Shown here: positions 36,718-46,962 of the stretch, in pieces
Layout: each line of letters starts with the position of its first letter
How positions within the stretch are numbered: position 1 is the stretch's first letter
Assembly (NCBI RefSeq): GCF_000709345.1
Contig: NZ_KL448323.1
Span: 3,002,506-3,066,505, forward strand
Source: Polaromonas glacialis
Lineage (GTDB): Bacteria; Pseudomonadota; Gammaproteobacteria; Burkholderiales; Burkholderiaceae_C
Direction of reading: 5' to 3'
Length of the DNA stretch: 64,000 nucleotides
The notes under the pieces: generated by a model
What the model was told of the DNA's origin: nothing
Seen by the model: only the letters and a program-made list of their open reading frames with translations
The model's database searches: none
Translations under genes and position numbers: made by a program

Positions 36718-38271
36718 TTACGCGAAGGATTTCTTGAACGCAGTGACCGCGGTGGTCAACTCGGCCTCGGCATCCTTGTCCATGGCCTTGTTGGTTTCAA
36801 GCTTGTCCATCAGGGGCGCATGCTTGTCCTTGAGCCAGGCGTGCAGGCCGCTTTCGAATGCCAGTACCTTCTTGACCTCCACATCGTCCATGAAGCCCTT
36901 GTTCACTGCGAACAAGGTGGCACCCATGGTGGAGATGGACAAGGGCGCGTACTGCGACTGCTTGAGCAACTCGGTGACGCGCGCACCACGGTCGAGCTGC
37001 TTGCGGGTGGCTTCGTCCAGGTCGGAAGCAAACTGCGCAAACGCAGCCAGCTCGCGGTACTGGGCCAGGTCGGTACGGATACCGCCGGACAGGTTCTTGA
37101 TCAGCTTGGTCTGGGCGGCGCCACCGACGCGCGACACCGAGATACCGGCGTTGATCGCGGGGCGGATGCCGGCGTTGAACAGGCTGGTTTCCAGGAAAAT
37201 CTGTCCGTCGGTGATCGAAATCACGTTGGTCGGCACGAAAGCGGACACGTCGCCGGCTTGCGTTTCGATGATCGGCAGCGCGGTCAGTGAACCGGTCCGG
37301 CCTTTCACGGCGCCCTTGGTGAAGTCTTCGACATACTTCTCATTCACGCGGGCTGCGCGCTCCAGCAGGCGGCTGTGGAGATAGAACACGTCGCCGGGGT
37401 AGGCTTCGCGGCCTGGTGGACGGCGCAGCAGCAGCGACACCTGGCGGTAGGCAACAGCTTGCTTGGACAGGTCGTCATACACGATCAAGGCGTCTTCGCC
37501 ACGGTCGCGGAAGTATTCGCCCATGGTGCAGCCCGAGTAGGCGCTGACGTATTGCATGGCGGCCGATTCGGAAGCCGATGCGGCCACGACGATGGTGTAG
37601 TCCATCGCGCCGGCTTGTTCCAGCGAGCGCACCACGTTCTTGATCGACGAAGCCTTTTGGCCAATCGCGACATAGACGCACGAGACGCCCTTGCCCTTTT
37701 GGTTGATGATGGCGTCAATCGCGACGGCGGTCTTGCCGGTCTGGCGGTCGCCAATGATCAGTTCGCGCTGGCCACGGCCGATAGGCACCATGGAGTCGAC
37801 CGACTTCAGGCCGGTTTGCAAAGGCTGGTCAACCGATTTGCGGGCGATCACGCCGGGCGCGACCTTTTCAATCACGTCGCTCAACTTGGCATTGATCGGG
37901 CCTTTGCCGTCAATCGGCTGACCCAGTGCATTGACCACGCGGCCAAGCAGTTCAGGGCCGATTGGGACTTCCAGAATACGACCCGTGCACTTGACGGTGT
38001 CGCCTTCGGCAATGTGTTCGTACTCGCCCAGAATCACCGAGCCGACCGAGTCGCGCTCGAGGTTCAGTGCCAGGCCATAAGTGGGCGTGCCATCTGCCGT
38101 GGCAGGGAATTCAAGCATTTCGCCCTGCATCACATCGGACAGGCCGTGGATGCGGACAATACCGTCGGCCACCGACACCACGGTGCCCTGGTTGCGGATG
38201 TCGCTGCTTGCGGCGAGGCCTTCGATACGGCTCTTGATCAGTTCAGAAATTTCTGCGGGATTGAGTTGCAT
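36718..38271 (-). CDS. atpA: ATP synthase F1 subunit alpha
   Basis: 517-residue regulatory nucleotide-binding subunit. The P-loop is GDRQTGKT, and IGQKASSI, the arginine-finger region ([19 protein letters not shown], with SRVGGAAQ before it) and the N-terminal crown are complete. The long gap to atpG holds a repeat; otherwise it is ordinary. Confidence 0.98.
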   Translation of the reverse strand: MQLNPAEISELIKSRIEGLAASSDIRNQGTVVSVADGIVRIHGLSDVMQGEMLEFPATADGTPTYGLALNLERDSVGSVILGEYEHIAEGDTVKCTGRILEVPIGPELLGRVVNALGQPIDGKGPINAKLSDVIEKVAPGVIARKSVDQPLQTGLKSVDSMVPIGRGQRELIIGDRQTGKTAVAIDAIINQKGKGVSCVYVAIGQKASSIKNVVRSLEQAGAMDYTIVVAASASESAAMQYVSAYSGCTMGEYFRDRGEDALIVYDDLSKQAVAYRQVSLLLRRPPGREAYPGDVFYLHSRLLERAARVNEKYVEDFTKGAVKGRTGSLTALPIIETQAGDVSAFVPTNVISITDGQIFLETSLFNAGIRPAINAGISVSRVGGAAQTKLIKNLSGGIRTDLAQYRELAAFAQFASDLDEATRKQLDRGARVTELLKQSQYAPLSISTMGATLFAVNKGFMDDVEVKKVLAFESGLHAWLKDKHAPLMDKLETNKAMDKDAEAELTTAVTAFKKSFA

Positions 38272-38331
38272 GACTCTTTCCTTCTTTCTATGTTATTGGC
38301 TAAAAACCCGGGACTGCGCGCGTGCGCCAGT

Positions 38332-38871
38332 TCAGGCGATCAGCGCCATTTTCATTTGTTCCAAACGGGCTTTGACCGAAGTGTCCAGCACCTCGTCACC
38401 GACGACCGCGCGAATCCCGCCAATCAGCGACGGATCAAGTTCGACCTTGATGCCGAGCTTGCGCCCGAAGCGCTTTTCCAGCACTGCTGCAATGTCGTTC
38501 AAACCCTGCTCGTCTAACGGAAAAGCACTGAAGACGGTGGCATCGGTGACGCCGCCCGCAGCATTCTTGAGCGAACGAAACTGGACGGCGATCTCGGGCA
38601 GCGCAGACAGTCGACCATTTTCAATCACGAGGCGCAGGAAATTCCTGGCAGCTGCGGGCAAGGGGTCGGTGTCGTTGCCGGCCACGCCGGCGATCAGGTC
38701 GAACACCTGGTCCACGCTCGCCTTCGGGCTGTCGGCAAACTGGAGCAACTGGGCGTTTTGCGCCACAGCCGCCAGAGCGTCCAGCCAGAGGGCGGTAGCA
38801 GCCAGGTCGGAGCCCTGCGCCTTGAACAGCGCATCTGCGTAAGGGCGGGCAATGGTTGCGAGTTCAGCCAT
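38332..38871 (-). CDS. atpH: ATP synthase F1 subunit delta
   Basis: 179-residue peripheral-stalk subunit joining alpha to the b dimer. The N-terminal six-helix domain begins [15 protein letters not shown]. The C-terminal domain has the conserved [33 protein letters not shown], given here in part. It lies between atpF and atpA in the standard order. Confidence 0.96.
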   Translation of the reverse strand: MAELATIARPYADALFKAQGSDLAATALWLDALAAVAQNAQLLQFADSPKASVDQVFDLIAGVAGNDTDPLPAAARNFLRLVIENGRLSALPEIAVQFRSLKNAAGGVTDATVFSAFPLDEQGLNDIAAVLEKRFGRKLGIKVELDPSLIGGIRAVVGDEVLDTSVKARLEQMKMALIA

Positions 38872-38887
38872 AGTGGTTCTACCTTGC

Positions 38888-39358
38888 CTACAGCTCGGTT
38901 TTCAGGCGGCTCAGCAACTCGGCATGAACCCCGGCATTGACTTCCTTGCGGAGAATCTGCTCGGCGCCCTTGACTGCCAGCAGGGCGACCTGCTCGCGCA
39001 GAGCCTCTCTGGCCTTGACCGTTTGTTGAGCGGCTTCAGCCTGGGCTGCCGCAATGATCTTGTTGGCTTCCTCGACCGCACGGGCCTTGGCTTCCTCGAC
39101 GATGCCTTGGCCCCGGCGGTCGGCATCGGCCAGACGGGCAGCGGTCTCGGTACGCGACGTGGCCAGTTCGGCCTCTACACGCTTGTTGGCGGTAGAGAGT
39201 TCGGACTTGGCTTTATCAGCGGCAGCGAGGCCGTCAGAAATTTTCGAGGCCCGCTCGTCCAGCGCTTTTGTGATTGGTGGCCACACGAACTTCATCGTGA
39301 ACCAGACCAGGATCGCAAAAACGACAGCCTGCAGGAACAGGGTGGAGTTAATGTTCAC
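38888..39358 (-). CDS. atpF: ATP synthase Fo subunit b
   Basis: 156 residues. One N-terminal membrane helix (about 5-27, with MKFVWPPI at its end) is followed by a long charged coiled coil rich in Ala, Glu and Lys ([20 protein letters not shown]). Two copies form the stator stalk that holds F1 to Fo. Starts [20 protein letters not shown]. Confidence 0.96.
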   Translation of the reverse strand: MNINSTLFLQAVVFAILVWFTMKFVWPPITKALDERASKISDGLAAADKAKSELSTANKRVEAELATSRTETAARLADADRRGQGIVEEAKARAVEEANKIIAAAQAEAAQQTVKAREALREQVALLAVKGAEQILRKEVNAGVHAELLSRLKTEL

Positions 39359-39398
39359 GGCTTATTCCTTATCGAACGTACCAGGGATGGCCGAAAAA

Positions 39399-39707
<309 letters not shown>

Positions 39708-39721
39708 TCAGGCAGAAAGGC

Positions 39722-40624
39722 CTAGTGTGAATCGTGGGCCTGCCCCACGTAAATCAACGTCAACATCATGAAGATGAAGGCTTGCAGCGTGATCACCAGG
39801 ATGTGGAAGATGCTCCACACGGTTCCGGCGACAACATGCCCGAATCCCAGCCAGAACATACCCGTGAGTGGGTTGAACTGCCAGGCCCACACGCCACCCA
39901 TCAGGGCGATCAGCATGAAGACGAGTTCGCCGGCAAACATGTTGCCGAACAGCCGCATGCCGTGCGAGACGGTCTTGGCGGTGAATTCAATCATTTGCAT
40001 CAGGAAGTTGACCGGATACAAAAACCAGTGGTCGCCAAACGGCGCCGCAATGAGCTCGTGCGACCAGCCGCCGATACCCTTGATCTTGATGTTGTACACC
40101 AGGCAGACCAGCAGCACGCTGACGGACAGGCCGAGGGTGGTGGACAGGTCGGCCGTGGGCACGACGCGCATGTAGGCATGTTCGGGGTCGTGTCCTGCGG
40201 CGCCATACAACATGGCCCAGATTCGGGGAATGGCATCGACCGGCAGCATGTCCATGGCGTTCATCATGAAAATCCAGACGAACACGGTGAGCGCCAGCGG
40301 CGACACCAGTTTGCGGCTCTTGGCGTTGTGAATCACGCCCTTGGCCTGGCTGTCAACCATTTCCGACAGGATTTCAACCGCAGCCTGGAAACGGCCGGGA
40401 ACGCCTGAGGTGGCCTTGCGGGCCGCGCGCCACAGGAAGAAGCAGCCGATGACGCCCAGTAAAACCGAATAGATCAGCGAGTCGAGGTTGAACAGGCTGA
40501 AATCGACAATGCTGCTTTGCTTGACGCTTTCCAATGAAAAATTTGTCTGCAAATGCTGCAGGTGGTGCTGGATGTACTCTCCAGACGTCGGGGCATGTAT
40601 TCCAGCGTTTTCAGCAGCAGACAT
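39722..40624 (-). CDS. atpB: ATP synthase Fo subunit a
   Basis: 300-residue stator channel subunit with five to six helices. The essential arginine lies in SHGMRLFGNMFAGE, and the C-terminal helix holds FHILVITLQAFIFMMLTLIY. It carries protons to and from the c-ring. The N-terminal extension of about 30 residues is usual in betaproteobacteria. Confidence 0.96.
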   Translation of the reverse strand: MSAAENAGIHAPTSGEYIQHHLQHLQTNFSLESVKQSSIVDFSLFNLDSLIYSVLLGVIGCFFLWRAARKATSGVPGRFQAAVEILSEMVDSQAKGVIHNAKSRKLVSPLALTVFVWIFMMNAMDMLPVDAIPRIWAMLYGAAGHDPEHAYMRVVPTADLSTTLGLSVSVLLVCLVYNIKIKGIGGWSHELIAAPFGDHWFLYPVNFLMQMIEFTAKTVSHGMRLFGNMFAGELVFMLIALMGGVWAWQFNPLTGMFWLGFGHVVAGTVWSIFHILVITLQAFIFMMLTLIYVGQAHDSH

Positions 40625-40646
40625 AAGTCACCAATTCGTCAGTTCT

Positions 40647-41198
40647 TCAAAAATTATTGATCGATTTTTTGCGCGCCGGGCCGAACCACATGGCCACCCA
40701 GTACACCTTCATCGTCACCACGAAACCCGCCAGCAAAGCCAGCCAATTCAATCCTTCAACCAGCCTTGGCGCGGCGAACAGCATCGCCACCGTCAAGGCA
40801 ATCTTGACCATTTCCCAGACAAAAAATCCGGCCAGCGCCGCATTTCCATGCATTGCCGATTTTTGACGCGACAGGCCCCGGGCAAACAGCGCCGCAGGAA
40901 CAATCACCGCCAGCGCGCCGTAGCCAGCCGACCAGCCCATGCGCGCCTGGCCCGTCACCAGCCAAGCCAGTGCCGCCACCACGATTCCCACCCCGACCTG
41001 ACCTGCCCACACCGACCACAAGGAAAACGGGGGGTTCAATTCCCGAACCTTTTTGGCTTCTTCGTGCGTCAGGGGCTTGAACCCTTCGTCTTGCGCCTCA
41101 TCTGTCTCTTCTGCCTCGTACGGCTTGCCTGCAACCACAGTACTTTTCAGGGCAGGGGCTTCAGGGTGGCCGGGGCATGTCGCCGCTGGATCTGCCAT
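40647..41198 (-). CDS. atpI: ATP synthase assembly protein AtpI
   Basis: 183 residues from the ATG at 41198 (MADPAATCPGHPEAPALKS). GAGGA lies just upstream, whereas the in-frame GTG at 41210 overlaps this ribosome-binding site and is rejected. Four membrane helices are visible in the last 120 residues. The first 60 residues are polar and longer than in Escherichia coli AtpI. It assists c-ring assembly. First gene of the operon. Confidence 0.88.
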   Translation of the reverse strand: MADPAATCPGHPEAPALKSTVVAGKPYEAEETDEAQDEGFKPLTHEEAKKVRELNPPFSLWSVWAGQVGVGIVVAALAWLVTGQARMGWSAGYGALAVIVPAALFARGLSRQKSAMHGNAALAGFFVWEMVKIALTVAMLFAAPRLVEGLNWLALLAGFVVTMKVYWVAMWFGPARKKSINNF

Positions 41199-41254
41199 TG
41201 TGTTCCTCACAAATTACATGAAGGTTACGAGCCCCAATCTCAGCAAAGCCTCTG

Positions 41255-41285
41255 ATTATACGTAGAAACCCCTGCCATTTACCAA
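41255..41285 (-). promoter_or_regulatory. Probable promoter of the atp operon
   Basis: On the minus strand TTGGTA (41285-41280), a 19-base spacer and a perfect TATAAT (41260-41255). Transcription would begin about 50 bases before the atpI start. Confidence 0.55.
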
Positions 41286-41388
41286 TAGCCATGCGCGTGC
41301 TCTGGATTGGCGCGGTTTCACGGGCGCTTTATGATCAGGCCCGGGTGCATTAACCACAATGGCGCCCCATTCTAATGAAAGACTGCCG

Positions 41389-41835
41389 ATGCCAGCGTTG
41401 ATGAAATTCCTGCATGTTCTTGCCGCCATCGCCTGGCTCGGGGGAATCAGTTTCATGCTGTTTGCGCTGCGCCCTGCAGCGGCCGAACTCCTCGCGCCGC
41501 CGCAGCGGTTGCCCCTGATTGCGCAAACGCTGCAGCGCTTTTTCAAGCTGGTCTGGGTGACGATCGTGGTGCTGCTGTTGTCTGGCCTGGCGATGCTGCT
41601 GGGCGTGGGCATGAAGAACGCACCGGCCGGATGGCACGCCATGCTGGGGATTGGCCTGGTGATGTTTGCGCTGTTCGGCCACCTGTATTTCGGACCTTTC
41701 CGCCGGCTCAAACACGCCGTCAGCGCGGCCAACTGGCCCGAAGGCGGCCGGCGCGTCGGGCAGATTGCCACGCTCGCCACGGTCAACCTGGCGCTTGGCG
41801 TACTGGCCATCGCCGCTGTATATTTTCTCGCCTGA
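41389..41835 (+). CDS. CopD-like small integral membrane protein
   Basis: 148 residues with four predicted helices. The opening MPALMKFLHVLAAIAWLGGI, with conserved histidine and tryptophan, resembles the CopD / protoporphyrinogen-oxidase-like (HemJ-type) haem-binding membrane family. FGHLYFGPFRRLK sits between helices 3 and 4. The function is not established. Start at 41389 or 41401. Confidence 0.7.
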   Translation: MPALMKFLHVLAAIAWLGGISFMLFALRPAAAELLAPPQRLPLIAQTLQRFFKLVWVTIVVLLLSGLAMLLGVGMKNAPAGWHAMLGIGLVMFALFGHLYFGPFRRLKHAVSAANWPEGGRRVGQIATLATVNLALGVLAIAAVYFLA

Positions 41836-41899
41836 TGCATCAGCGAACCAGACTGCAGCGCGCTGCAAGGCCATCGCCTGCCGCTTTGAACGCATCCTC

Positions 41900-42484
41900 A
41901 TGAATGCCGACCAGCCCCCGACAAGCGCCCCCGGCAACTGGCGGCCAGCTGGCCTTTTCAGCCGCCTTCGCAGCGCATTGCCCTGCCGCGAGACACTTGC
42001 CGCCCATCCCTGGCTCAAGCCCGTGGCGCACCGCCTGCTCGACCGCCAGTTGTGGCACGCGCAGCATGAAGCCGTGGCGCGGGGCGTCGCCATCGGGATT
42101 TTCTGGGCCTTTGCCGTGCCCGTGGCGCAGTTTGCGCTGGCCACCCTGAACTGCGTCTGGTGGCGCGCCAATATCCCGGTCGCTGCCGGCATGACGCTGG
42201 TAACCAACCCGTTCACCATCGGCTTCTGGCTCTGGCTCGCCTACCAACTGGGCAGCCTGGTGCTGGACGCGCCGCCGCCGGTTCCGCTGGCCGACGGCGC
42301 GGGGCTGCTGGCCTGGCTGGGCTCGTTCGGCGCGCCGGCCATGCTGGGCATGGGCATTTTTGCGCTCTGCGGCGCATTGACCGGCTACCTGGTCGTCAAG
42401 CTCGCCTGGCGCGTGCGCGTCGGCGTCAAGCGCTGGCGCAGGCAGAACACCCCCCGCGCCGCAGCCGCACCGCCAGCCTGCTGA
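41900..42484 (+). CDS. DUF2062-type membrane protein
   Basis: 194 residues. The family segment LWHAQHEAVARGVAIGIFWA then FAVPVAQFALAT is followed by TNPFTIGFWLWLAYQLG, typical of DUF2062 proteins. Three helices are visible and the C terminus is basic. Some members are fused to glycosyltransferases, which has led to suggestions of a lipid or envelope role; none is shown here. Starts 64 bases after the preceding gene. Confidence 0.78.
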   Translation: MNADQPPTSAPGNWRPAGLFSRLRSALPCRETLAAHPWLKPVAHRLLDRQLWHAQHEAVARGVAIGIFWAFAVPVAQFALATLNCVWWRANIPVAAGMTLVTNPFTIGFWLWLAYQLGSLVLDAPPPVPLADGAGLLAWLGSFGAPAMLGMGIFALCGALTGYLVVKLAWRVRVGVKRWRRQNTPRAAAAPPAC

Positions 42485-42541
42485 AATAACTTCTGCCTTC
42501 GTCACTTTCCTGACCCCAACCGCTGCCTGCAGCCACACCCC

Positions 42542-43444
42542 ATGACCCTATCCGCCGCCAACGCATTGCCCGACACCCCGTGCTACCTCAACGGCGACTT
42601 CAGCACGCTGCGCGACGCCAAGATCAGCGTGCTCGATCGCGGCTTCATCTTTGGCGATGGCGTCTATGAAGTCGTGCCGGCCTATGCGGGCAGGCTGTTT
42701 CGCTTCGAGCAGCACATGGCGCGGCTGGACCGCAGCCTGGCCGAACTGCGCATCGCCAATCCGCTGACACACGACCAGTGGCGTGACACGGCACTAAAAT
42801 TAATAGCAGACTATGCCCTGTCCACGGGCGCAGACACGCAAAAAGGCAATCAACTGATCTACATCCAGGTGACCCGGGGCGTGGCCATGCGCGACCACCC
42901 GATGCTGCCCGGCCTCACGCCCACCGTGTTCATCATGGTCAACCCGATGAAACTGCCCAGCGAAGCGCAGCGCGCGCAAGGCGTGGCCTGCGTCAGCGCG
43001 GGCGACTTCCGCTGGGAAAAGGCGCACATCAAGAGCACCAGCCTGCTGGGCGCGGTGTTCTCGCGCCAAATCAGTTTCGACGCCGGCGCGCTGGAGACCG
43101 TCATGTTCCGGGGCGACCACCTGAGCGAAGCGGCGGCCAGCAACGTCTGGGTCGTCAAGAACGGCACCGTGATGGGGCCGCCCAAGGACCATCTGGTGTT
43201 AGAGGGCATCCGCTATGGCCTGATTGAAGAAATCTGCCGCGCCGCCGGCATCGGCTTCGAGTTGCGCCCCATCAGCCGGGCCGAGGTGCTGGCCGCCGAC
43301 GAGCTGCTGCTGTCGTCGGCCACCAAGGAAATTTTGCCCATCACCCTGCTGGACGGCCAGCCGGTCGGCAACGGCCAGCCCGGCCCGGTCTATGCCAAAC
43401 TGTACGCAGCCTACAGCCAAGCCAAACAGGAGCCATCGACATGA
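42542..43444 (+). CDS. dat: D-amino-acid aminotransferase (class IV PLP enzyme)
   Basis: 300 residues. The fold-type IV features are LDRGFIFGDGVYEVVPAYAG, TRGVAMRDH, the PLP lysine K164 in AHIKSTSLLG, and SEAAASNVWVVKNG. It converts D-alanine and 2-oxoglutarate to pyruvate and D-glutamate, or a close variant. The segment at 84-101 (ALKLIADYALSTGADTQKG) appears longer than usual and is encoded by AT-rich codons resembling the dispersed AT-rich repeat. Its stop overlaps the following ybeD start by four bases. A branched-chain or ADCL-type activity is possible but less likely. Confidence 0.88.
   Translation: MTLSAANALPDTPCYLNGDFSTLRDAKISVLDRGFIFGDGVYEVVPAYAGRLFRFEQHMARLDRSLAELRIANPLTHDQWRDTALKLIADYALSTGADTQKGNQLIYIQVTRGVAMRDHPMLPGLTPTVFIMVNPMKLPSEAQRAQGVACVSAGDFRWEKAHIKSTSLLGAVFSRQISFDAGALETVMFRGDHLSEAAASNVWVVKNGTVMGPPKDHLVLEGIRYGLIEEICRAAGIGFELRPISRAEVLAADELLLSSATKEILPITLLDGQPVGNGQPGPVYAKLYAAYSQAKQEPST
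42792..42851 (+). repeat. Probable AT-rich repeat remnant inside dat
   Basis: CACTAAAATTAATAGCAG, a GCCCTG-CACGGGC inverted core and GCAAAAAGGCAA follow the order of the AT-rich element. Similarity is weaker than for other copies. Confidence 0.45.
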
Positions 43445-43770
43445 GCGCTGAGAACGACAACGGCCACGCGCCAGACAACAGACCCGCAACCCCGCCCGAC
43501 GCCGAAGCCCGCAAGGATTCGCTGATCGAATACCCGTCGCTGTTCCCGATCAAGGTCATGGGCATCAAGGCCGAGGGCTATGTCCACGCGGTGACGCATA
43601 TCGCCCATCAGTTCGACCCGACGTTTGACGCCTCGACCATCGAGCTGCGCGAAAGCAAGGGCGGCAAGTACCTGGGCGTGACGATCACCGTGACGGCCAC
43701 CAGCCGCGAGCAGCTCGACGAGCTGTACCGCACGCTGTCCACGCACCCAATGGTCAAGGTCGTGCTTTAG
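43441..43770 (+). CDS. ybeD: DUF493 / YbeD family protein
   Basis: 109 residues, a small ACT-like alpha/beta fold. The conserved YPSLFPIKVMG, then SKGGKYLGVTITVTATSREQLDELYRTL (given in part) and HPMVKVVL are present. YbeD proteins lie next to lipB in many proteobacteria and may influence lipoate metabolism. Here it follows the aminotransferase with a four-base overlap and precedes lipB after one intervening gene. The N-terminal 30 residues are disordered and longer than in Escherichia coli. Confidence 0.9.
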   Translation: MSAENDNGHAPDNRPATPPDAEARKDSLIEYPSLFPIKVMGIKAEGYVHAVTHIAHQFDPTFDASTIELRESKGGKYLGVTITVTATSREQLDELYRTLSTHPMVKVVL

Positions 43771-43799
43771 GCATCTGGCCAATAAAAACTGCGCGCGCC

Positions 43800-43882
43800 C
43801 GTCATTGCCGCGAAGGCGGGAGTCCAGCAACCCGGATTGAACGCTCAAACGAGTCTGGATTCCCGCCTTCGCGGGAATGACG
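43800..43882. repeat. REP-like inverted repeat
   Basis: Arms of 28 bases at 43800-43827 and 43855-43882 (CGTCATTGCCGCGAAGG... and ...CCTTCGCGGGAATGACG) with two mismatches. A common dispersed bacterial palindrome. It would form a strong hairpin in the transcript after ybeD. Confidence 0.88.
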
Positions 43883-43996
43883 CAGGGAAGTTATCGCTGA
43901 CCACCGCCAAGGTGCTGAACCGGCGGGCCTTTTGAACTGGCCCTGCGCGCGTTACGCTACGGGCTGGCCCTGCACCCCTTTTTTTCTTCTACCCGC

Positions 43997-44764
43997 ATGA
44001 ACGACTTTTCCGACTACCTCCTGCGCCACCCGCTGCCGCATCAAAGCCCACACCAGCCCTTGAGCGAGGCCGAGTGCGACGAACTGTTCGCGCTGTTTGA
44101 CGACGACAGCCTGCCAAATACCACGATGTCGGCCGAGATGGCCGACGGCTACCTCACCGCCTGCGTCGTCGGCCCCGTGCCGGTGCCCGCCCACGAATGG
44201 ATGGCGGCGATTTTTGGCCAGCCCACGCTGGCAATTTGCGACGATTCCGAGCGCCAGCACCGCCTACTGCAATTGCTGCTGCACCGGCACCGCGACATCA
44301 CAGTGGCCACGGCGGTGCCGCTGCACGACCTCACGCCCGACAAGCTGTTCCTGCCATTGACCAGCGAAGTGGACGACAGCAAACGCATTACCCCGTACCA
44401 GATCGACGCCGACGGAATCCGCCAGGGCGACTGGGTATGCAAGGACTGGGCCGAAGGCTTTCGGCTCGCCATGCTGGACCACCCGCAATGGGAAACCCTG
44501 ACGAACGACCGCAAGAACTTTGACCTGCTCGGGCCGATTGCGCTGTTCGCGCAAGGCTACAACCTTGAGAAGCCCGAGCTGCAGATTGACGAAACAACCG
44601 GTCTTCTGGCCTTGCTGTCCCTGTCCATCTACAACATCCGAAGCTTCTGGAAGCTCCACAAGCATGCGCCCGCGCCTGCATTGCGCGAAGCCCGCAAGGT
44701 CGGCCGCAACGACCCCTGCCCTTGCGGCAGCGGCAAAAAATACAAGAAATGCTGCGGCGCATGA
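43997..44764 (+). CDS. UPF0149 (YecA-like) protein with C-terminal SEC-C motif
   Basis: 255 residues. The N-terminal YecA/UPF0149 region has [15 protein letters not shown] and [13 protein letters not shown]. The C terminus carries the zinc-binding SEC-C motif [17 protein letters not shown]. In YecA and SecA this motif binds metal and ribosomes, so a role near nascent chains is plausible. It is inserted between ybeD and lipB after a REP-like palindrome. Confidence 0.88.
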   Translation: MNDFSDYLLRHPLPHQSPHQPLSEAECDELFALFDDDSLPNTTMSAEMADGYLTACVVGPVPVPAHEWMAAIFGQPTLAICDDSERQHRLLQLLLHRHRDITVATAVPLHDLTPDKLFLPLTSEVDDSKRITPYQIDADGIRQGDWVCKDWAEGFRLAMLDHPQWETLTNDRKNFDLLGPIALFAQGYNLEKPELQIDETTGLLALLSLSIYNIRSFWKLHKHAPAPALREARKVGRNDPCPCGSGKKYKKCCGA

Positions 44765-44798
44765 GTCTTCGGCGCCATACCCACTTTTGAACAAACCC

Positions 44799-45467
44799 AT
44801 GCAATCACAGCAACTCGGCCGCGTGGCCTACCTGCCCACCTACCAGGCGATGCAGGACTTCACCGCCGCGCGCGATGATGCCACGCCCGATTCGCTATGG
44901 ATTTGCGAGCACCCTGCGGTCTATACGCAAGGGCTGGCGGGCAAAGCCGACCATATCCTGAACCCCGGCGAGATTCCGGTGGTGCAGACCAACCGGGGCG
45001 GCCAGGTGACCTTCCACGGCCCCGGCCAGGTGGTGGTCTATCCACTGATCGACCTGAAGCGGGCCGGTTATTTCGTCAAGGAATATGTCTATCGCATTGA
45101 GGAGTCGGTGATCCGCACGCTGGCGCATTTCGGCGTGACCGGCCACCGCGTCGCGGGCTCGCCCGGCATTTACGTGCGGCTCGACGATCCGTTTTCACAT
45201 GCCGCATTGTCCGGCCCGGCGCATCCGGCCGACCCGTTTCGCGGCTTGGGCAAGATTGCCGCGCTGGGCATCAAGGTCAGCCGGCACTGCACCTACCACG
45301 GCGTGGCGCTGAACGTGGCGATGGACCTCGAACCCTTCTCGCGCATCAACCCTTGCGGTTACGCAAACCTGAAAACCACGGACCTTTCTACAATCGGCGT
45401 TTCGGCCAGCTGGCAGGAAGCGGCAGAGGTGCTGGGCCAACAGCTCGCCACCCGCCTGGCGCCCTGA
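44799..45467 (+). CDS. lipB: Octanoyl-ACP:protein N-octanoyltransferase
   Basis: 222 residues from the ATG at 44799. LipB moves octanoate from ACP to the lipoyl domains of 2-oxoacid dehydrogenases and Gcv[21 protein letters not shown] is the signature; the catalytic pair is K152 ([12 protein letters not shown]) and C186 (INPCGY). A short insertion (128-147) is common in this group. Followed 36 bases later by lipA, the next enzyme in the pathway. Confidence 0.96.
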   Translation: MQSQQLGRVAYLPTYQAMQDFTAARDDATPDSLWICEHPAVYTQGLAGKADHILNPGEIPVVQTNRGGQVTFHGPGQVVVYPLIDLKRAGYFVKEYVYRIEESVIRTLAHFGVTGHRVAGSPGIYVRLDDPFSHAALSGPAHPADPFRGLGKIAALGIKVSRHCTYHGVALNVAMDLEPFSRINPCGYANLKTTDLSTIGVSASWQEAAEVLGQQLATRLAP

Positions 45468-45503
45468 CCTTTCGCCCCGCCCCCACCCAAACCACCACAC
45501 ACC

Positions 45504-46502
45504 ATGAGCACACCCGAAGTCGTCCGCGAAGTCCAGAGCCTGGAAACCTACAACCCGCTGGCCAAGCAAAAAGCCGCCGCCAAGCTGTCGCGCATTCCCG
45601 TCAAGGTGGTGCCCGGTGAAATCCTGAAAAAGCCCGACTGGATTCGCGTCAAGGCCGGCAGCCCGAGCACCCGCTTCTACGAGATCAAGCAGATCCTGCG
45701 CGAGAACAAGCTCAACACGGTGTGCGAGGAAGCGAGCTGCCCGAACATCGGCGAATGCTTCGGCAAGGGCACGGCGACCTTCATGATCATGGGCGACAAA
45801 TGCACGCGCCGCTGCCCGTTTTGCGACGTCGGTCACGGCCGGCCCGATCCGCTGGATGCGGACGAGCCGATGAACCTGGCGCGCACGATTGCCGCCTTGA
45901 AGCTCAAATACGTCGTCATCACCAGCGTGGACCGCGATGACTTGCGTGACGGCGGCAGCGGCCATTTTGTGGAATGCATCCAGCGCATCCGCGAACTCTC
46001 GCCCGGCACGACGATTGAAGTGCTGGTGCCCGATTTCCGGGGCCGCGACGACCGCGCGCTGGAGATTTTGAAGGCCTCGCCGCCCGACGTGATGAACCAC
46101 AACCTGGAAACCGCGCCGCGCCTGTACAAGGAAGCGCGCCCCGGCAGCGACTACCAGTTCAGCCTGAACCTGCTGAAGAAATTCAAGGCGCTGCACCCCA
46201 ACGTGCCGACCAAGAGCGGCATCATGGTCGGCCTGGGCGAGACCGACGAGGAAATCCTGCAGGTCATGCAGGACATGCGCGACCACGGCATCAACATGCT
46301 GACGATTGGCCAGTACCTCGCGCCCTCGATGTCGCATTTGCCGGTGCGCCGTTATGTGCATCCGGACACCTTCAAGATGTTTGAAGCGAAAGCCTACGAG
46401 ATGGGCTTCAGCCACGCCGCCGTCGGCGCGATGGTGCGCTCAAGCTACCACGCCGACGAGCAGGCGCATGCTGCCGGCGTGTCCGACAAGCCCGCTGCAT
46501 AA
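45504..46502 (+). CDS. lipA: Lipoyl synthase
   Basis: 332-residue radical SAM enzyme that inserts two sulfurs into octanoyl groups. The auxiliary cluster cysteines are C74, C79 and C85 ([12 protein letters not shown]), and the radical SAM cluster is C100-x3-C104-x2-C107. The RSSYHADE motif near the C terminus supplies the serine ligand. Complete and standard; last gene of the dat-ybeD-lipB-lipA run. Confidence 0.97.
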   Translation: MSTPEVVREVQSLETYNPLAKQKAAAKLSRIPVKVVPGEILKKPDWIRVKAGSPSTRFYEIKQILRENKLNTVCEEASCPNIGECFGKGTATFMIMGDKCTRRCPFCDVGHGRPDPLDADEPMNLARTIAALKLKYVVITSVDRDDLRDGGSGHFVECIQRIRELSPGTTIEVLVPDFRGRDDRALEILKASPPDVMNHNLETAPRLYKEARPGSDYQFSLNLLKKFKALHPNVPTKSGIMVGLGETDEEILQVMQDMRDHGINMLTIGQYLAPSMSHLPVRRYVHPDTFKMFEAKAYEMGFSHAAVGAMVRSSYHADEQAHAAGVSDKPAA

Positions 46503-46517
46503 CGGGCCTGCGGCTTT

Positions 46518-46706
46518 TTAATACCGGTTGGGATTGTTCGGACGCCGGTCGTCCCGGTTGCGCACGCCGTCGCCGTCACGGTCGCCACCCCGGTGATGCC
46601 CGCCGCCGTAGTAGCCATCGGGCTGACCATTGCCGTAGGGGACCGGGTAGGCAACACAACCGGTCAGGCTGGTCAGTACCAGCACGATCGCTGCAAGTAT
46701 TTTCAT
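46518..46706 (-). CDS. Small lipoprotein with Asp-rich tail
   Basis: 62 residues. The signal MKILAAIVLVLTSLTGC has the lipobox cysteine at 17. The mature part is short, Gly/His-rich, and ends RDGDGVRNRDDRRPNNPNR, resembling a single thrombospondin-type-3 calcium-binding repeat. TTCTCC complement (GGAGAA) lies upstream of the ATG at 46706. Similar small lipoproteins are frequent in this family; no function is known. Confidence 0.65.
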   Translation of the reverse strand: MKILAAIVLVLTSLTGCVAYPVPYGNGQPDGYYGGGHHRGGDRDGDGVRNRDDRRPNNPNRY

Positions 46707-46962
46707 GGGTTTCTCCTGAACATCCACAGGGTCCGCTTGCGACAGGATGCTGGTGCCGGCAGCGTCGCAAACGCTTGTGCTGCTTCATTTCAGCCCCGGC
46801 ACATGCCAGCGGGGTGTCTGCGGCGTGGCTGAAGCGTGAAGCTGGCTACAACATGTAACCTGCGATCTACGGTCCGCGCCAGGGTTTGCCTGCGCTTGCG
46901 GTGCCAAAAATAAGGCGTTTCGCGGTGAGTCAGCATTCAAAACGCCACTATGCTTGCGGCCC

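Noticed and set aside
46490..46518. Terminator after lipA
   Set aside because: A GCCCG/CGGGC pairing exists, but the T run is separated from it and the stem is short; support is too weak to list.
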